From assembly GCF_030272615.1 (NCBI RefSeq), contig NC_081412.1, forward strand, positions 345,643,870 to 345,707,869: a stretch of DNA of 64,000 nucleotides, given 5' to 3'. Below are positions 50,155 to 61,667 of this stretch, in pieces (within the stretch, counting starts at the first letter, position 1; the number at the start of each line of letters is the position of its first letter). The stretch is from Cryptomeria japonica (Eukaryota; Streptophyta; Pinopsida; Cupressales; Cupressaceae). The notes below the pieces were generated by a model. That model did no database searches. It was not told where the DNA came from and saw only the letters and a program-made list of their open reading frames with translations. The position numbers and the translations under genes were made by a program.

Positions 50155-50487
50155 TTGTGTGATACTGTTTCACTTGGAGCAAAGGTAAAAACCCTAATTC
50201 GATGGCAAATATTGCGAGCCTGTACAGAATGGGAGAAGTCGAACATGGATGTGCATAAAGGCTTTGGAAACTTTCAAACAAATGCAGCTGAATCCCGTAG
50301 CTTCTGGGTGAATACACCAATAATGCCTCAAAGCGATGTCCACGATTACAACATAATGGAACTGTTTAAAAACAAAAACATTGAAAGTATTAAACAAATG
50401 CAATTGGTGTGTATAAGGCCAGAAATCACAACCAGTGTTATCATTCCCGTACGTGTGTCGAGGATGAGTCATCAAGAAATTGGGTGA
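50155..50487 (+). CDS. unassigned 110-codon frame
   Basis: An open frame with fairly even amino-acid use; a possible internal start is MDVHKGFGNFQTNAAESRS. A good 5' splice-like site (aaag/gtaaaa) lies inside the first codons, so the region might instead be an exon border. No domain is recognised and the opposite strand is also open (50475-50194). Treat as doubtful. Confidence 0.2.
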   Translation: MCDTVSLGAKVKTLIRWQILRACTEWEKSNMDVHKGFGNFQTNAAESRSFWVNTPIMPQSDVHDYNIMELFKNKNIESIKQMQLVCIRPEITTSVIIPVRVSRMSHQEIG

Positions 50488-50489
50488 TC

Positions 50490-51858
50490 ATTTCCACTAC
50501 CGTAAGATTTAAGTTTCCGTTTGACATCCAAGCAAATAAAGAGAAATGTGTATGATTGCAATTGTAAGCATAAGCGATGGAATTGAAATGAACACTGATA
50601 TGAGCACAACACTTCAAATCGAAGGAGGGATACAAATTTAAAGGCCAAATTGTATAAAAGGATGTTATTTTAAAAGTGGGGCAAAACATATGTGTAGAAA
50701 TTTGTTTCCATCAAGGCTGAAGTAACAAACTTTGAAAATCAAAGTAATTGGTAATTAGACCTACATATTAGGCATAATGCAAAGTAGTGAATTTTTATGA
50801 AAGATAATTATTTTATTGCTAGGGAGAAGTTGCAATACAATTAATAATTTCGTTCAATAAGTTGATTTTACTCATAAGTATTTTTCATAGGAAGTTTAAA
50901 ACTGGTAACAATATTTAACAGAATGGCAAAATGATTAATCCAATTAATGCAGATTAATTCCAAGTATGAAGTTGTAGTAATATGTCGAAAGGGTGAATGT
51001 GAACAAGCAAAAGGATATGTATGAAATGGTTTAAAAGAAACCCTAAAAATCTTGAAATTGAGAATTTTTCAGATTGAAAATTAAAATATTGATATTCTTC
51101 AAGATAATTTTAAAAAAAATTGATGAAGTCATGGATATTTCTACTTAGGAGTGAAAAAGAGGTTGCAAGTGAGATTTCACCAAGATTAAAGAGCATCCAT
51201 TCATAAAAGAGGTTGCTCTGCCAAGTTAAAAAAGAGCAAGTATTTCACTCAAAATGTGAAGTGATTATTTCTAGTAAAAGGTTGGTTAAATATTTTTGCC
51301 CAAGGAAAAATATAATAACAAAGTAAATGTCTTCATAGAAGAGTGAAATATCTCAAGAAGATGGATGGAAATAGTTTTCATTTAGAAGATAAAATATTCT
51401 CCTCCAACTAATGAATGAATAAAATACAAGGATTTATGATTATTTGCAGAAGAAGAAGATTAAGAAATTAATTAAACGTTCTTAGGGTAAAATGACTAAA
51501 TGGGTCTTGTTATTAAAAGATGTAATGGTCTGAAGTGCTCCTTCATTTTTTATAAGGAAATCAAGACCCAGGGATAGGGGGAGTGGAAGAATTAGAATTA
51601 GAATTAAAAAAAATAGGAGAAAAATATTGTAAAATAATTTGGAAGCATATATTGTATAGCCTTTTTGATATAGAGCAATGGAAATGATGTCTCAGACAGT
51701 GTTCAATTGCTGGTTTCAGTTGTTGTGTTGATATTATTGATAAACCCATCATTCGATTGTCTCCAATTTGAGGTTTTCTAATTATTTAAATCAATATATC
51801 AATTATATAGTTGGTTTATCAAAACAAGTTTATTGTTTCCGTGTCATTCATTTGATCA
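50490..51858. other. no recognisable gene
   Basis: AT- and A-rich DNA, nothing supported. Confidence 0.5.
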
Positions 51859-52104
51859 ATTCCTGCAAGTCAATATTAAATTCATTCAAGCAAGTCATTG
51901 TGATTTGAAGATTTCTTTTGGATATTTGAAGTAGAACTTGGTAATGAACTTCCCACCATATTTATGCAAGTCATAAATTATATTCCTGCAAGTCAATATT
52001 AAATTCATTCAAGCAAGTCATTGTGATTTGAAGATTTCTTTTGGATATTTGAAGTAGAACTTGGTAATGAACTTCCCACCATATTTATGCAAGTCATAAA
52101 TTAT
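51859..52104 (+). repeat. perfect 123-bp tandem duplication
   Basis: Two adjacent copies beginning attcctgcaagtcaatatta appear identical over 123 bp, which implies a recent event. Confidence 0.95.
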
Positions 52105-52529
52105 ATTTGAAAATATCGAACAATTTGAGTTACAACAATTAAGAGGATGCATATATCATCATGACTCTATTGCCCAATGGAAGGAAGGCACTAATCATTT
52201 AAACTCTAAAAGATGAACTCATTAAAACATTAAATTTATATACAATTTCACTTTTAGTTCTACGGATAGGAGTAGGAGTTAGTTTGTCTAGTCAATTATC
52301 CATTTCAAATATTTATGTCATTTTGAGGTGGACTGAGAAAGATTTGATAATTCTATAAAATTTTATAATCTGCTTAAGTTATCAAAAGGTAAACTAGCCT
52401 TGGTATAGTGCAACTAGAAGTGCAGGAGATATCAATCCTTTTTTAAGGTTGATTCTTGTTCGTTGGCCAAGTCAGTTGTTGAGCCTAATCATATAATCTG
52501 ACATATTATTATGGTTTGACAGCCTATTG
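52105..52529. other. no recognisable gene
   Basis: Nothing supported. Confidence 0.5.
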
Positions 52530-53110
52530 ATTTGGGAACCAACATATTCACCCCTCCCCTCTCAGTATTCTGAATATTCAATAGCTCTTGGATCTTCCAC
52601 TGAACTACAGTCTGTAAACTTGTAGTCAATGCCTCATTATCTGCAATGTTGTTTGTACGAGGGAAGGATATACGATATGACAGGAATAGAATCCCCTTGA
52701 GGTGTGATGAATAGTATGGTTGCTCCTACTCCATCGTGTGTATAAGATCCATCAAAATATAGCTACCATAACTTTGATTTTGTCACTATGAAGATGGATT
52801 CATTTGGAAATTCTAATACAAGAGGAGAATCATTGACCATTGGTGCATCTGTGAGTTGATCTGCAATGACTTATCCTTTGATAGCTTTATGTCAACATAC
52901 TCAATGTCGAATTCGCTTAACATTTACCCACTTCGCTAGCGTACTTGTGAGAGATGCTTTGTTAAGTAGATACTTCAATGGATCAATTCTTGCTACGAGC
53001 TTTGTTTTGTGAGTTAGCATGTAATAACGTAATTTATGCAAAGCAAAAACTATGACAAGACATGAACGCTCAATTGGAGTGTAATTAAGCTCATATCCTA
53101 CCAATGTGAG
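52530..53110 (-). pseudogene. pol: Ty3/gypsy RNase H region (Tat/Athila-like), fragment
   Basis: The open part (53104-52901) reads YELNYTPIERSCLVIVFALH followed by KLRYYMLTHKT and IDPLKYLLNKASL. This is the connection between reverse transcriptase and RNase H in plant Tat/Athila-type gypsy elements. Further along, in another frame, YFDGSYTHDGVGATILFITP and RTNNIADNEALTT represent the RNase H active-site regions (Asp and Glu/Asp). Frameshifts break the frame. The reverse transcriptase that should lie to the right is cut off at about 53115 by the LTR starting at 53128. Confidence 0.8.
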
Positions 53111-53127
53111 ACTAATGTAGTAGACGG

Positions 53128-54293
53128 TGTAGACGTCTAAAATTAATTAAATTAATATTTAATTAATTTAAGTATTTCCACATAATTAATTAATTTAATT
53201 TGTTGGTCTCTTTCTTCTTAAAATTAATTAAATCAAATTTAATTAATTTTATCACTATAATCCTTATAATTAATTTATCAAAATTAATTATTTTCTATTC
53301 TCCTAAAATCATTTCAACCCTTCATTATTTCTTCTAAACCCTAAGTAGTTAATTAATCCTAATTAATGATTCCTACAAATAACCCCCTTAATTTCCATCA
53401 TCTAGCCTAATTAATGACTCATTAGTCATGCTTATCATTATCCTCCAATTTTAAATTCCTCCACTCATTATCTCTCCTCTCCTCCTAACTTTCCCACTTG
53501 CACTCTAATCCCACATTAATCCACCTAATTTGTCATTCTAATTACTTGCACATTCCTAATCACTTGCCATAAATGGCTTTCCCATATCATCCTCCAGTTT
53601 TAAATGCTACCCACTTTGGTCCTTTCAAGGAAATTCAAATTCTTTGAATCTCCCCATGCCCTCTCTTCCCAAGGAATTTTAATACCTTTTCTCATTTGGT
53701 CTTCCCACATAATCTCTTATTTAGGAATTTTTAATTCCTTTTTATTCTTCCAATGTACTTGGGGAACTCTTCCCCATGTACTTCAGGAGTGCAAAGATAA
53801 AAAAATGCCTTTATAGCAAATCTTTTGGATCCCACACCTTGTCCTCTCAATCTTCTCCCACTTTCTTTCAATCTCAACTCTTCATTCCGAATCAATCTTG
53901 ACCCTCCATTTTGGTCTCCTCCAATCTATAAATTGGAGTCTCCTCCCTTCACAAATCATCCACTTTTCATGCAATCTTATGCTAGCCTTTTGGGTTCCAA
54001 AAACATCCCCCATATCATTGTAATGTCAAACTCTTGTCTTATATAAACAAAATCCATTCATCACATCATCATCATAGCCAATCTCTTGTTGTGTAGTGGA
54101 GAGAAATCCACAAATCCCTCATTCAAGGAGCAAATCAAGTGGTCATCATGAACGCATTCCACTTCATCTAGCTCAATTGGAGAAAGAAGCAAGAATCTAG
54201 GTATAATGGTTTGTTTGTGCATTTGAATGTTTTATTTTGTGTTTTATTTATGATTTGTGCACTAACAATTAGCTTAGGATTCTAGCATCTTCA
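53128..54293 (+). mobile_element. gypsy-type LTR, about 1.17 kb
   Basis: Begins TGTAGACGTC and ends CTAGCATCTTCA, with a TATA box (tatataaa, 54040-54047) and downstream leader. It is directly followed by ttttggcatgcccgatggga, the kind of junction seen in Tat/Ogre-like elements. A second copy was not found in the window. Confidence 0.6.
54040..54047 (+). promoter_or_regulatory. TATA box in LTR
   Basis: tatataaa about 250 bp before the LTR 3' end, fitting a U3/R boundary position. Confidence 0.55.
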
Positions 54294-56735
54294 TTTTGGC
54301 ATGCCCGATGGGACCCCAAGTCCCTTTTATTTCACTTTTTTGTGTTTTTTGTAGAAAATTTCTCGTAGGTTGCAGATCAGCGTATCTGACTGTGCATCGA
54401 TGTCTTTACGTCCGAATCAATGCTTTTGCTTCCACCAATTGGCGTCTCTGTTTGAAATTGACTTTCCTGCCTAATCATTTTTGTGAAAAAATTGCAGATC
54501 GATGTCTCCACCTACAGAATGGCATCTTCGCCTCTGTTTTATTGTCTCTTGGTGCAGGAGCACCTTCACAATTTTGGTTTGTTTGATCCTGATGGGATCA
54601 TGAATTGAATAAAGGACTATTTTAAGAGTCTAAGTGTGTGTTTTAGGTTTCATTATGGTTTAGGTTTATCTTAGAGTGGTTTACCAAAGGTTTCACAAGT
54701 TTTCTTTCCAGTTTTGGTCCATAATGCCTTGTAAGCCAAAAATGGCATTATAGTGAAAATGTGTTAAAAATCTTGTAACAAGCCTAGAAAGGAATTGGAG
54801 TAGGTGTATTTATTGATTTGACACCATCTCAAATGGTTAGGTGGAAGATATTTGTCTTGTAGGCCAAAAATGCACTAAGAGTCAAAAATTGCTAATGTTG
54901 TCAAGCAACATTTTGACAAAAAGTGAGAAAAGTTGTAAAATCACTCTACAAGGTAGTTATGGATGCCATAATGGTTGGAATGGTTTGAGTGTTCCTATAT
55001 AATGACACTTCAAACATTGTAGATGGGTTGGTTTTGTATTAGCAAGAGGAAGTTAATGAAATATGACTGTTTTTCATGCTTTTTAAGCTAAATCTATTGT
55101 AACAGTCCGTACAGGGCACTATTTCCGTACTGTACTTTCATTTGAGTTTGTGTCATGTTTGTATGAAGGTTTTTCATTCTTTGTGTTAGGGTTTTTATTG
55201 TGTTTTGGTTTATCAAATAAAATCTTTTTACTTTTGCCAGTTCGCTGCCCTGAACTGGGGTTTTGAAGAAAATGGATTGAAACACTTGGTCTCCATGGGT
55301 AACCAAGCAAAAATGAACCTTGGAGACCAAGTTGGACCTTTGTACATATTTTATTTTAAGTTTTTGTTTCCATTCGTGATGGAAAAGGTGAATTTGAGCA
55401 CTTATTAGGCAAGTTGTCTAACTTGGCTAATATTCTTCCTTAAGTCTCAAAATTTGGGTTTTGAGCATCAAATGTTGAATCAAAGCAAGGACAGAGGTCT
55501 GCACCTATCCTAGAAGCATTTTGAAGGAATTTAGAACTCCAAACTTGACTCTTTTTGCATTATAAGAAGTCACTATTTGTGAAGGGTAGCGAACTCCCTG
55601 TTTTGGGAAATATAATGGTTTTTGACATCAAGATTGTCTTTGAAACTTTCCATACATGGAGACATAGCCTTATTTGTTCAATGCAGGGTTAACTTGTTGT
55701 TTGAAGGTTTGTTCATGCTATGTTGCAGGCATTTGGGAAGTCTTAACCCTCTGTTGTGTAGCAAAAATAGTGAAAATGACTATTTTTTGTCACTTCTACA
55801 GCTAGCATGCTAAGTGTTTGGTAAAATGACAAGTGGAAATTGTTTGAACAGTGATCTCCAAGGTGTGGTAGAGTCCAAAAGTCAGTTTTAGGCCTTGGTT
55901 TAGGAAGGAGTTGTGTATCTAACAATGCAAGCTTCAAAACCCTCCAAAACCCTACCTTTATGGCTATAAATGTGGACAGTCACTATTTGACCATCTCAAG
56001 GCCTAAAACTTGAAAAATCTGTGAGCTAGGACCTCAAATAGTCTATCCCAATCAAGAAACATGGTTACTTTGACCATCGTAGCATTGTGTGAACAAAATT
56101 CACCTAATTTAGGCCTACTCGGCTAGTAGCCCTTTTTAGCCTTGTTTTGTAAAAAGTGTGAACCCGATTTGGGCAAGGTTGAATGGTCTTGAAGAACCAT
56201 TGGAAATAATTTTAAAACACTCAAGAAATCCTCCTAACACCTTAGTATGAGCAGTGGTACTATATTTGGGGTTTAGACCTATAAGAAGGGTTTGAGTAAG
56301 TGTTGAGTAAGTGAGCTTGAACAAGGTCTTGCGAACAAAACCAAGAGCAAGTTTTTAACTCCTTGTCTAAACCTTTTGAAGAAGCTAAATGCTACTAAGG
56401 AACAGTATAAACAATGTGTGGTGAGCAGGGGTATTAGGGTGTTGAAGTTGATGGGTTGAGGAATGAGAGCATGGTAGTTTGAGTTGAGCAAATGTATGAA
56501 CAAATGATGGGAAGAGCTCAAGGAGGAAGTTTTGGGTTTGAGGGAAGCTTGTGAACATTGAAAGTGGGCCTTATCAAGAAAACCAAAACCTTTCCACTCT
56601 CATTTGAAGGAGTCTCTTAACAAGAAGATTATACTTAGCTTTATTTGGTCCTCCTTTGGGGTCCTCCACATCATCTCTGCTTTGATATTTCCTAGTCTGT
56701 AAACTATCATTCTTAGCAGTCTGGAATGTCATATG
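54294..56735 (+). other. untranslated internal region after the LTR
   Basis: No gag or pol frames, only short open frames without domains. It may be the long leader of the LTR element or unrelated sequence. Confidence 0.4.
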
Positions 56736-56975
56736 TGTAGACATTAATCCATGGATCAATGTCTACTCAATCCACATATCAAAGTCTGCGCAAACCTCAA
56801 TCCACAAATCAACATTTGTGTTGACCTCAATCCACGAATTAACGTCTGCATAGACCTCAATCCACATATCAACGTCTGTGCAAACCTTAATCTACGGATC
56901 AATGTATGCACATACCTCAATGTCTATGTAGACCTCAATTCACAAATCAACGTCTGTGCAGACCTCAACATCTTC
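56736..56975 (+). repeat. 30-bp minisatellite, about eight units
   Basis: cctcaatccacaaatcaacg-type units start at 56766, 56796, 56826, 56856, 56886, 56916, 56934 (one shortened by 12 bp) and 56964. Because 30 is divisible by three, a 91-codon frame runs through with a 10-residue repeat (NPHINVCANL type). Confidence 0.9.
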
Positions 56976-56983
56976 GCCTGGGT

Positions 56984-57250
56984 GGGTGAACTCACAATAA
57001 TGGTTCCCACTTTTTCCCACAAATGAAATCCACTGAGCGGGGGAAATTTTTTTGGGAGGTTCGAACGAATAGGGAGCGTTCAAGCGAACTACCCCCATGG
57101 GTTAGATCGAACCCCCCATCAGATTCGGGTTCGATCAAACCCAATGAAATATTTATTTTTATGGGGTTCGTTCGAACCCCCCTTCAAGTGAACCCTTTAT
57201 AATTTTTTTTTTTTAAAGTCTCTATAAAAGCCAAAAATGATAGTTAAACT
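56984..57250 (+). repeat. cluster of ggttcgaacc dyads, possible end of a second element
   Basis: Words such as ggttcgaacg, ttcaagcgaac, gatcgaacccccc, gggttcgatcaaaccc and ggggttcgttcgaacccc recur between 57058 and 57200, with one later copy near 57290. A TATA-like tctataaaag follows at about 57221. The start gggtgaactcacaataatgg shares gggt-N5-cac and tggtwcc with the TIRs of the 14.7-kb element. Confidence 0.35.
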
Positions 57251-57489
57251 ATCACTTTCGATTTGGGAGTTTACTATGGAGAGGGGTTAGAGCGAACCCA
57301 ATGTCAACATTACATCATCATGCCCTATCAGCATTCACATCTTTCAGCTTTTGACCTACATTATTTCAGGTGCACAAAATAACCTTTTTTTTGTTTAATA
57401 ATATTTTCTTTTCTTTTCTTTTTTTATTAAATTTATTTAAAAATTAGTAAATAATTTGTTTTTTTAATTAAATAATTGTATATTTATTG

Positions 57490-57880
57490 TTTTTTTCAGC
57501 ATTTTAGAAAAACGTTAACAAAAACTTAGAAAACATATCTATACTAAAATTTTAAAACTTAGAAAAACGTCTGAATTTTTTTAGAAAAACATTAGCAAAA
57601 TTAAAACTTAGAAAAATGTTAGAAAACTTAATTTAGTGTTTTAATTTAATGTTAATTTATTTATTTTAATTAAATAACTATATATGTATTATTTTTTTTC
57701 AACTTTTTTAAAAAACGTTATGAAAAACTTAGAAAAGTGTTAAGAAAAACATTAGCAAAATTAAAACTTAGAAAATGTCAGAAAATTAAATATAATAAAT
57801 TAAAACATTAGAAAAATTAAACAGTAAATTAAAACTTAGAAAAACATTATAAAACTTAGATAATAAATTTAAACAAATTG
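57490..57880. repeat. A-rich degenerate repeats (aaaacttagaaaaacgttag)
   Basis: About ten imperfect copies of an about 20-25-bp A-rich word. No gene. Confidence 0.7.
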
Positions 57881-60238
57881 GAAAAAATAGAACCTCTATG
57901 ACCCCTTTTCACATCCTACTACACACACAACATGACCCCTTAGGACCCCTTAAGACCAAATATGCCCCTGACGACACTATATGACCCCTTAGGACCATAG
58001 AGGATCACATAGTGTCCTAAGGGGTCACGCATGTGTTAAAACACATGCGTGACCCCTTAGGACCACATATGACTCCTTATAACATCCTAGTATGTACAAC
58101 ATACCCCTTAGGATCAAATAGTGTCATAAGAGGTCATATGTGGTCCTAAAGGATCAGGCAAGTGTTCTAACACATGTGTGACCCCTTAGGACCACATATG
58201 ACCCCTTATAACATCCTAGTATGTACAACATACCCCTTAGGATCACATAGTCTCCCAAGGGTTCATATGTGGTCTGAAGGGGTCACGCATGTGTTCTAAC
58301 ACATGTGTGACCCCTAAGGATCGCATATGACCCCTTATAACATCCTAGTGTGTACAACATACCTCTTAGTCCATCACATAGTATCCTAAGGGGTCATATC
58401 TGGTCCTAAGGGGTCAGGCATGTGTTCTAACACATGTGTGACCCCTTTGGACCACATATGACCCCTTATAACATCCTAGTGTGTGCAACATACCCCTTAG
58501 GATCACATAGTGTCCTAAGGGGTCATATGTGGTCCTAAGGGGTCAGACATGTGATCTAACAAATGTGTGACCCCTTACGACCACATATGACACCTTATAA
58601 CATCTTAGTGTGTACAAAATACCCTTTAGGATCACATAGTGTCTTAAGGGGTCATATGTGGTCCAAAGGGGTCACACATGTGTTCTAACACATGCGTGAC
58701 CCCTTTGGACCACATATGACCCCTTATAACATCCTAGTGTGTACAACATACCCCTTAGGATCACATAGTGTCCTAAGGGGTCACGTGTGGTTTGAAGGGG
58801 TCACGAATGTGTTAGAACACATGTGACCCCTTACAACCACATATGACCCCTTATTTAACATCCTAGTGTGTACAACATACCCCTTAGGATCACATAGTGT
58901 CCTAAGAGGTCATATGTGGTCCTAAGGGGTCACCCCTGTGTTCTAAAAAATGCGTGACCCCTTAGGACCACATATGACCCCTTATAACATCCTAGTTTGT
59001 ACAACATACCCCTTATGATCACATAGTGTTCTAAGGGGTCATATGTAGTCCGAATGGGTCATGCATGTGTTCTAACATATGCATGACCCCTTACAACCAC
59101 ATATGACCCCTTCTTTAACATCCTAGTGTGCACAACATACCCCCTAGGATCACATAGTGTCCTAAGGGGTCATATGTGGTCCTAAGGGGTCAAGCATGTG
59201 TTCTAACACATGCATGACCCCTAACGATCACATATGACCCCTTATAACATCCTAGTGTGTACAAAATTCCCCTTAGGATCACATAGTGTCCTAAGGGGTC
59301 ATATGTGGTCCTAAGGGATCGGGCATCTATTAGAACACATGCATGACCTCTTAGGACCACATATGACCCCTTATAACATCCTAGTGTGTACAACGTACCC
59401 CTTAGGATCACATAGTGTCCTAAGAGGTCATATGTGGTCCAAAGGGGTCACACATGTGTTCAAACACATGCGTGGCCCCTTAGGACCACATATGACCCCT
59501 TATAATATCCTAGTGTGTACAACATACCCCTTAGGATCACATAGTGTCCTAAGGGGTCATATGTGGTCCTAAGGGGTCACGCATGTGTTCTAACACATGT
59601 GTGACCCCTTACAACCACATATGAACCCTTATAACATCCTAGTGTGTAAAACATACCCCTTAGGATCACATAGTGTCCTAAGGGGTCATATGTGGTCCGA
59701 AGGGGTCATGCATGTGTTCTAACACATGTGTGACCCCTTACGACCACATATGACCCCTTATTTAACATCCTAGTGTGTACAACATGCCCCTTAGGATCAC
59801 ATAGTTTCCTAAGGGGTCATATGTGGTCCTAAGGGGTCAAGCATATGTTCTAACACATGCATGACCCCTTATGACCACATATGACCCCTTATAACATCCT
59901 AGTGTGTACAACATACCCCTTAGGATTATATAGTGTCCTAAGGGGTCATATGTGGTTCGAAGGGGTCACACATGTGTTCTAACACATGCATGACCCCTTA
60001 GGACCACATATGACACCTTATTTAACATCCTAGTGTGTACAACATAGGTCCCTTAGGATTACATAGTTTCCTAAGGGGTCATATGTGGTCTGAAGGGGTC
60101 ATGCATGTGTTCTAACACATGTGTGACCCCTTAGGACCACAAATGACCCCTTATTTAACATCCTAGTGTGTACAACATACCCCTTAGGTTCACATAGTGT
60201 CATAAGGGGTCATATGTGGTCCTAAGTGGGAGTGTGAT

Positions 60239-60376
60239 TGTTGGCAGTGGGCCAACATCCCTCGCGGGTATTCGCGACATGGTTTAATAACCTCCCATGG
60301 ATTCTATAAGTCTAGTGGTTGTATCGAGCAGTGACAAGTCGCTATTTTGGTGCAACAGCAACCCTAGCTTGTAACA
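60239..60376 (+). mobile_element. extra TRIM LTR, opposite orientation
   Basis: A full 138-bp LTR preceded by gggagtgtgat, a relic of the polypurine end of the internal region. So it is the 3' LTR of a lost plus-strand copy. Confidence 0.85.
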
Positions 60377-60437
60377 TGGATAATATGTGGATGTAAGGGG
60401 TCACATATGTTTATCCCTTACATCCACATATTATCCA

Positions 60438-60520
60438 TGTTACAAGCTAGGGTTGCTGTTGCACCAAAATAGCGACTTGTCACTGCCCGATACAACCACT
60501 AGACTTATAGAATCCATGGG
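60438..60520 (-). mobile_element. truncated TRIM LTR forming a foldback
   Basis: The 83-bp end of the LTR with its flank (ttacatccacatattatcca) is inverted relative to 60293-60400, giving hairpin arms of about 105 bp. The same flank and LTR end recur directly at 60521-60633, showing local duplication. Confidence 0.8.
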
Positions 60521-60550
60521 ACGTGACCCCTTACATCCACATATTATCCA

Positions 60551-60894
60551 TGTTACAAGCTAGGGTTGCTGTTGCACCAAAATAGCGACTTGTCACTGCC
60601 CGATACAACCACTAGACTTATAGAATCCATGGGAGGTTATTAAACCATGTTGCGAATACCCGCGAGGGATGCTGGCCCACTGCCAACAATCACCCTCCCA
60701 GCGTCACTCACCATGGACTGCGTGATTCGAACCTATGACCAAGCTCTGATACCACTTGTTACAAGCTAGGGTTGTCATTGCACCAAAAGATCGACCTGTC
60801 AATGCCCGATACAACCACTAGACTTATAGAATCCACATGAGGTTGTTAAACCATGTCACGAATCCCCGCGAGGGACGCTGGCCCACTGCCAACA
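60551..60894 (-). mobile_element. TRIM: 344-bp miniature LTR retrotransposon, copy 1
   Basis: Two 138-bp LTRs (60757-60894 and 60551-60688; TGTTGGCAGTGGGCC...GCTTGTAACA on the minus strand) enclose only 68 bp. The internal part starts with ag and then tggtatcagagc (60754-60743), the primer-binding site complementary to plant initiator tRNA-Met. It ends in a purine tract tgggagggtg (60700-60691). No coding capacity. Flanks atcca and atccc may be an aged target duplication. This is the definition of a TRIM. Confidence 0.88.
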
Positions 60895-61667
60895 ATCCCT
60901 TATAACATCCTAGTGTGTACAACATACCCCTTAGTCCATCACATAGTGTCCTAAGGGGTAATATGTGATCCTAAGTGGTCACGCATGTGTTCTAACATAT
61001 GCGTGACCCCTTAGGACCACATATGACCCATTATAATATCCTAGTGTGTACAACTTAGGTCCCTTAGGATCACATAGTGTCCTTAGGATTCATATATGGT
61101 CTGAACGGGTCACGCATGTGTTCTAACACATACGTGACCCTTTAGGACCAAATATGACCCCTTATTTAACATCCTAGTGTGTACAACATACCCCTTAGGA
61201 TCAGATAGTGTCCTAAGGGGTCACACATGTGTTATAACACATGTGTGACCCCTTATGACCACATATGATCCCTTATAACATCCTATTGTGTACAACATAC
61301 CTCTTAGGATCACATGTACAACATACCTCTTAGGATCACATAGTCTCCTAAGGGGTCATATGTGGTCCGAAGGAGTCACACATGTGTTTTAACACATGTG
61401 TGACCCCTTAGGACCACATATGACCCCTTATTTAACATCCTAGTGTGTACAACATAGGTCCCTTATGATCATATAGTCTCCTAAGGGGTCATATGTGGTA
61501 TGAAGGGGTCACGCATGTGTTCTAACACATGTGTGACCCCTTTAGACCATATATGACCACTTATTTAACATCCTAGTGTGTACAACATACTCCTTAGGAT
61601 CACATAGTGTCCTAAGGGGTCATATGTGGTCCTAAGGGCGCACACATGTGTTCTAACACATGTGTGA

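Larger units (their letters stand above)
58827..61667. repeat. 2.84-kb higher-order unit, copy 1
   Basis: Matches 61668-64000 at an offset of 2841 bp, changing to 2836 bp after a 5-bp deletion near 63015, with only scattered differences. It contains about 17 satellite C monomers and the TRIM cluster. Confidence 0.9.

Noticed and set aside
60689-60756. tRNA-like ggttcgaatcac next to tggtatcagagc
   Set aside because: It is the primer-binding site and internal region of a TRIM; the sequence cannot fold as a complete tRNA.
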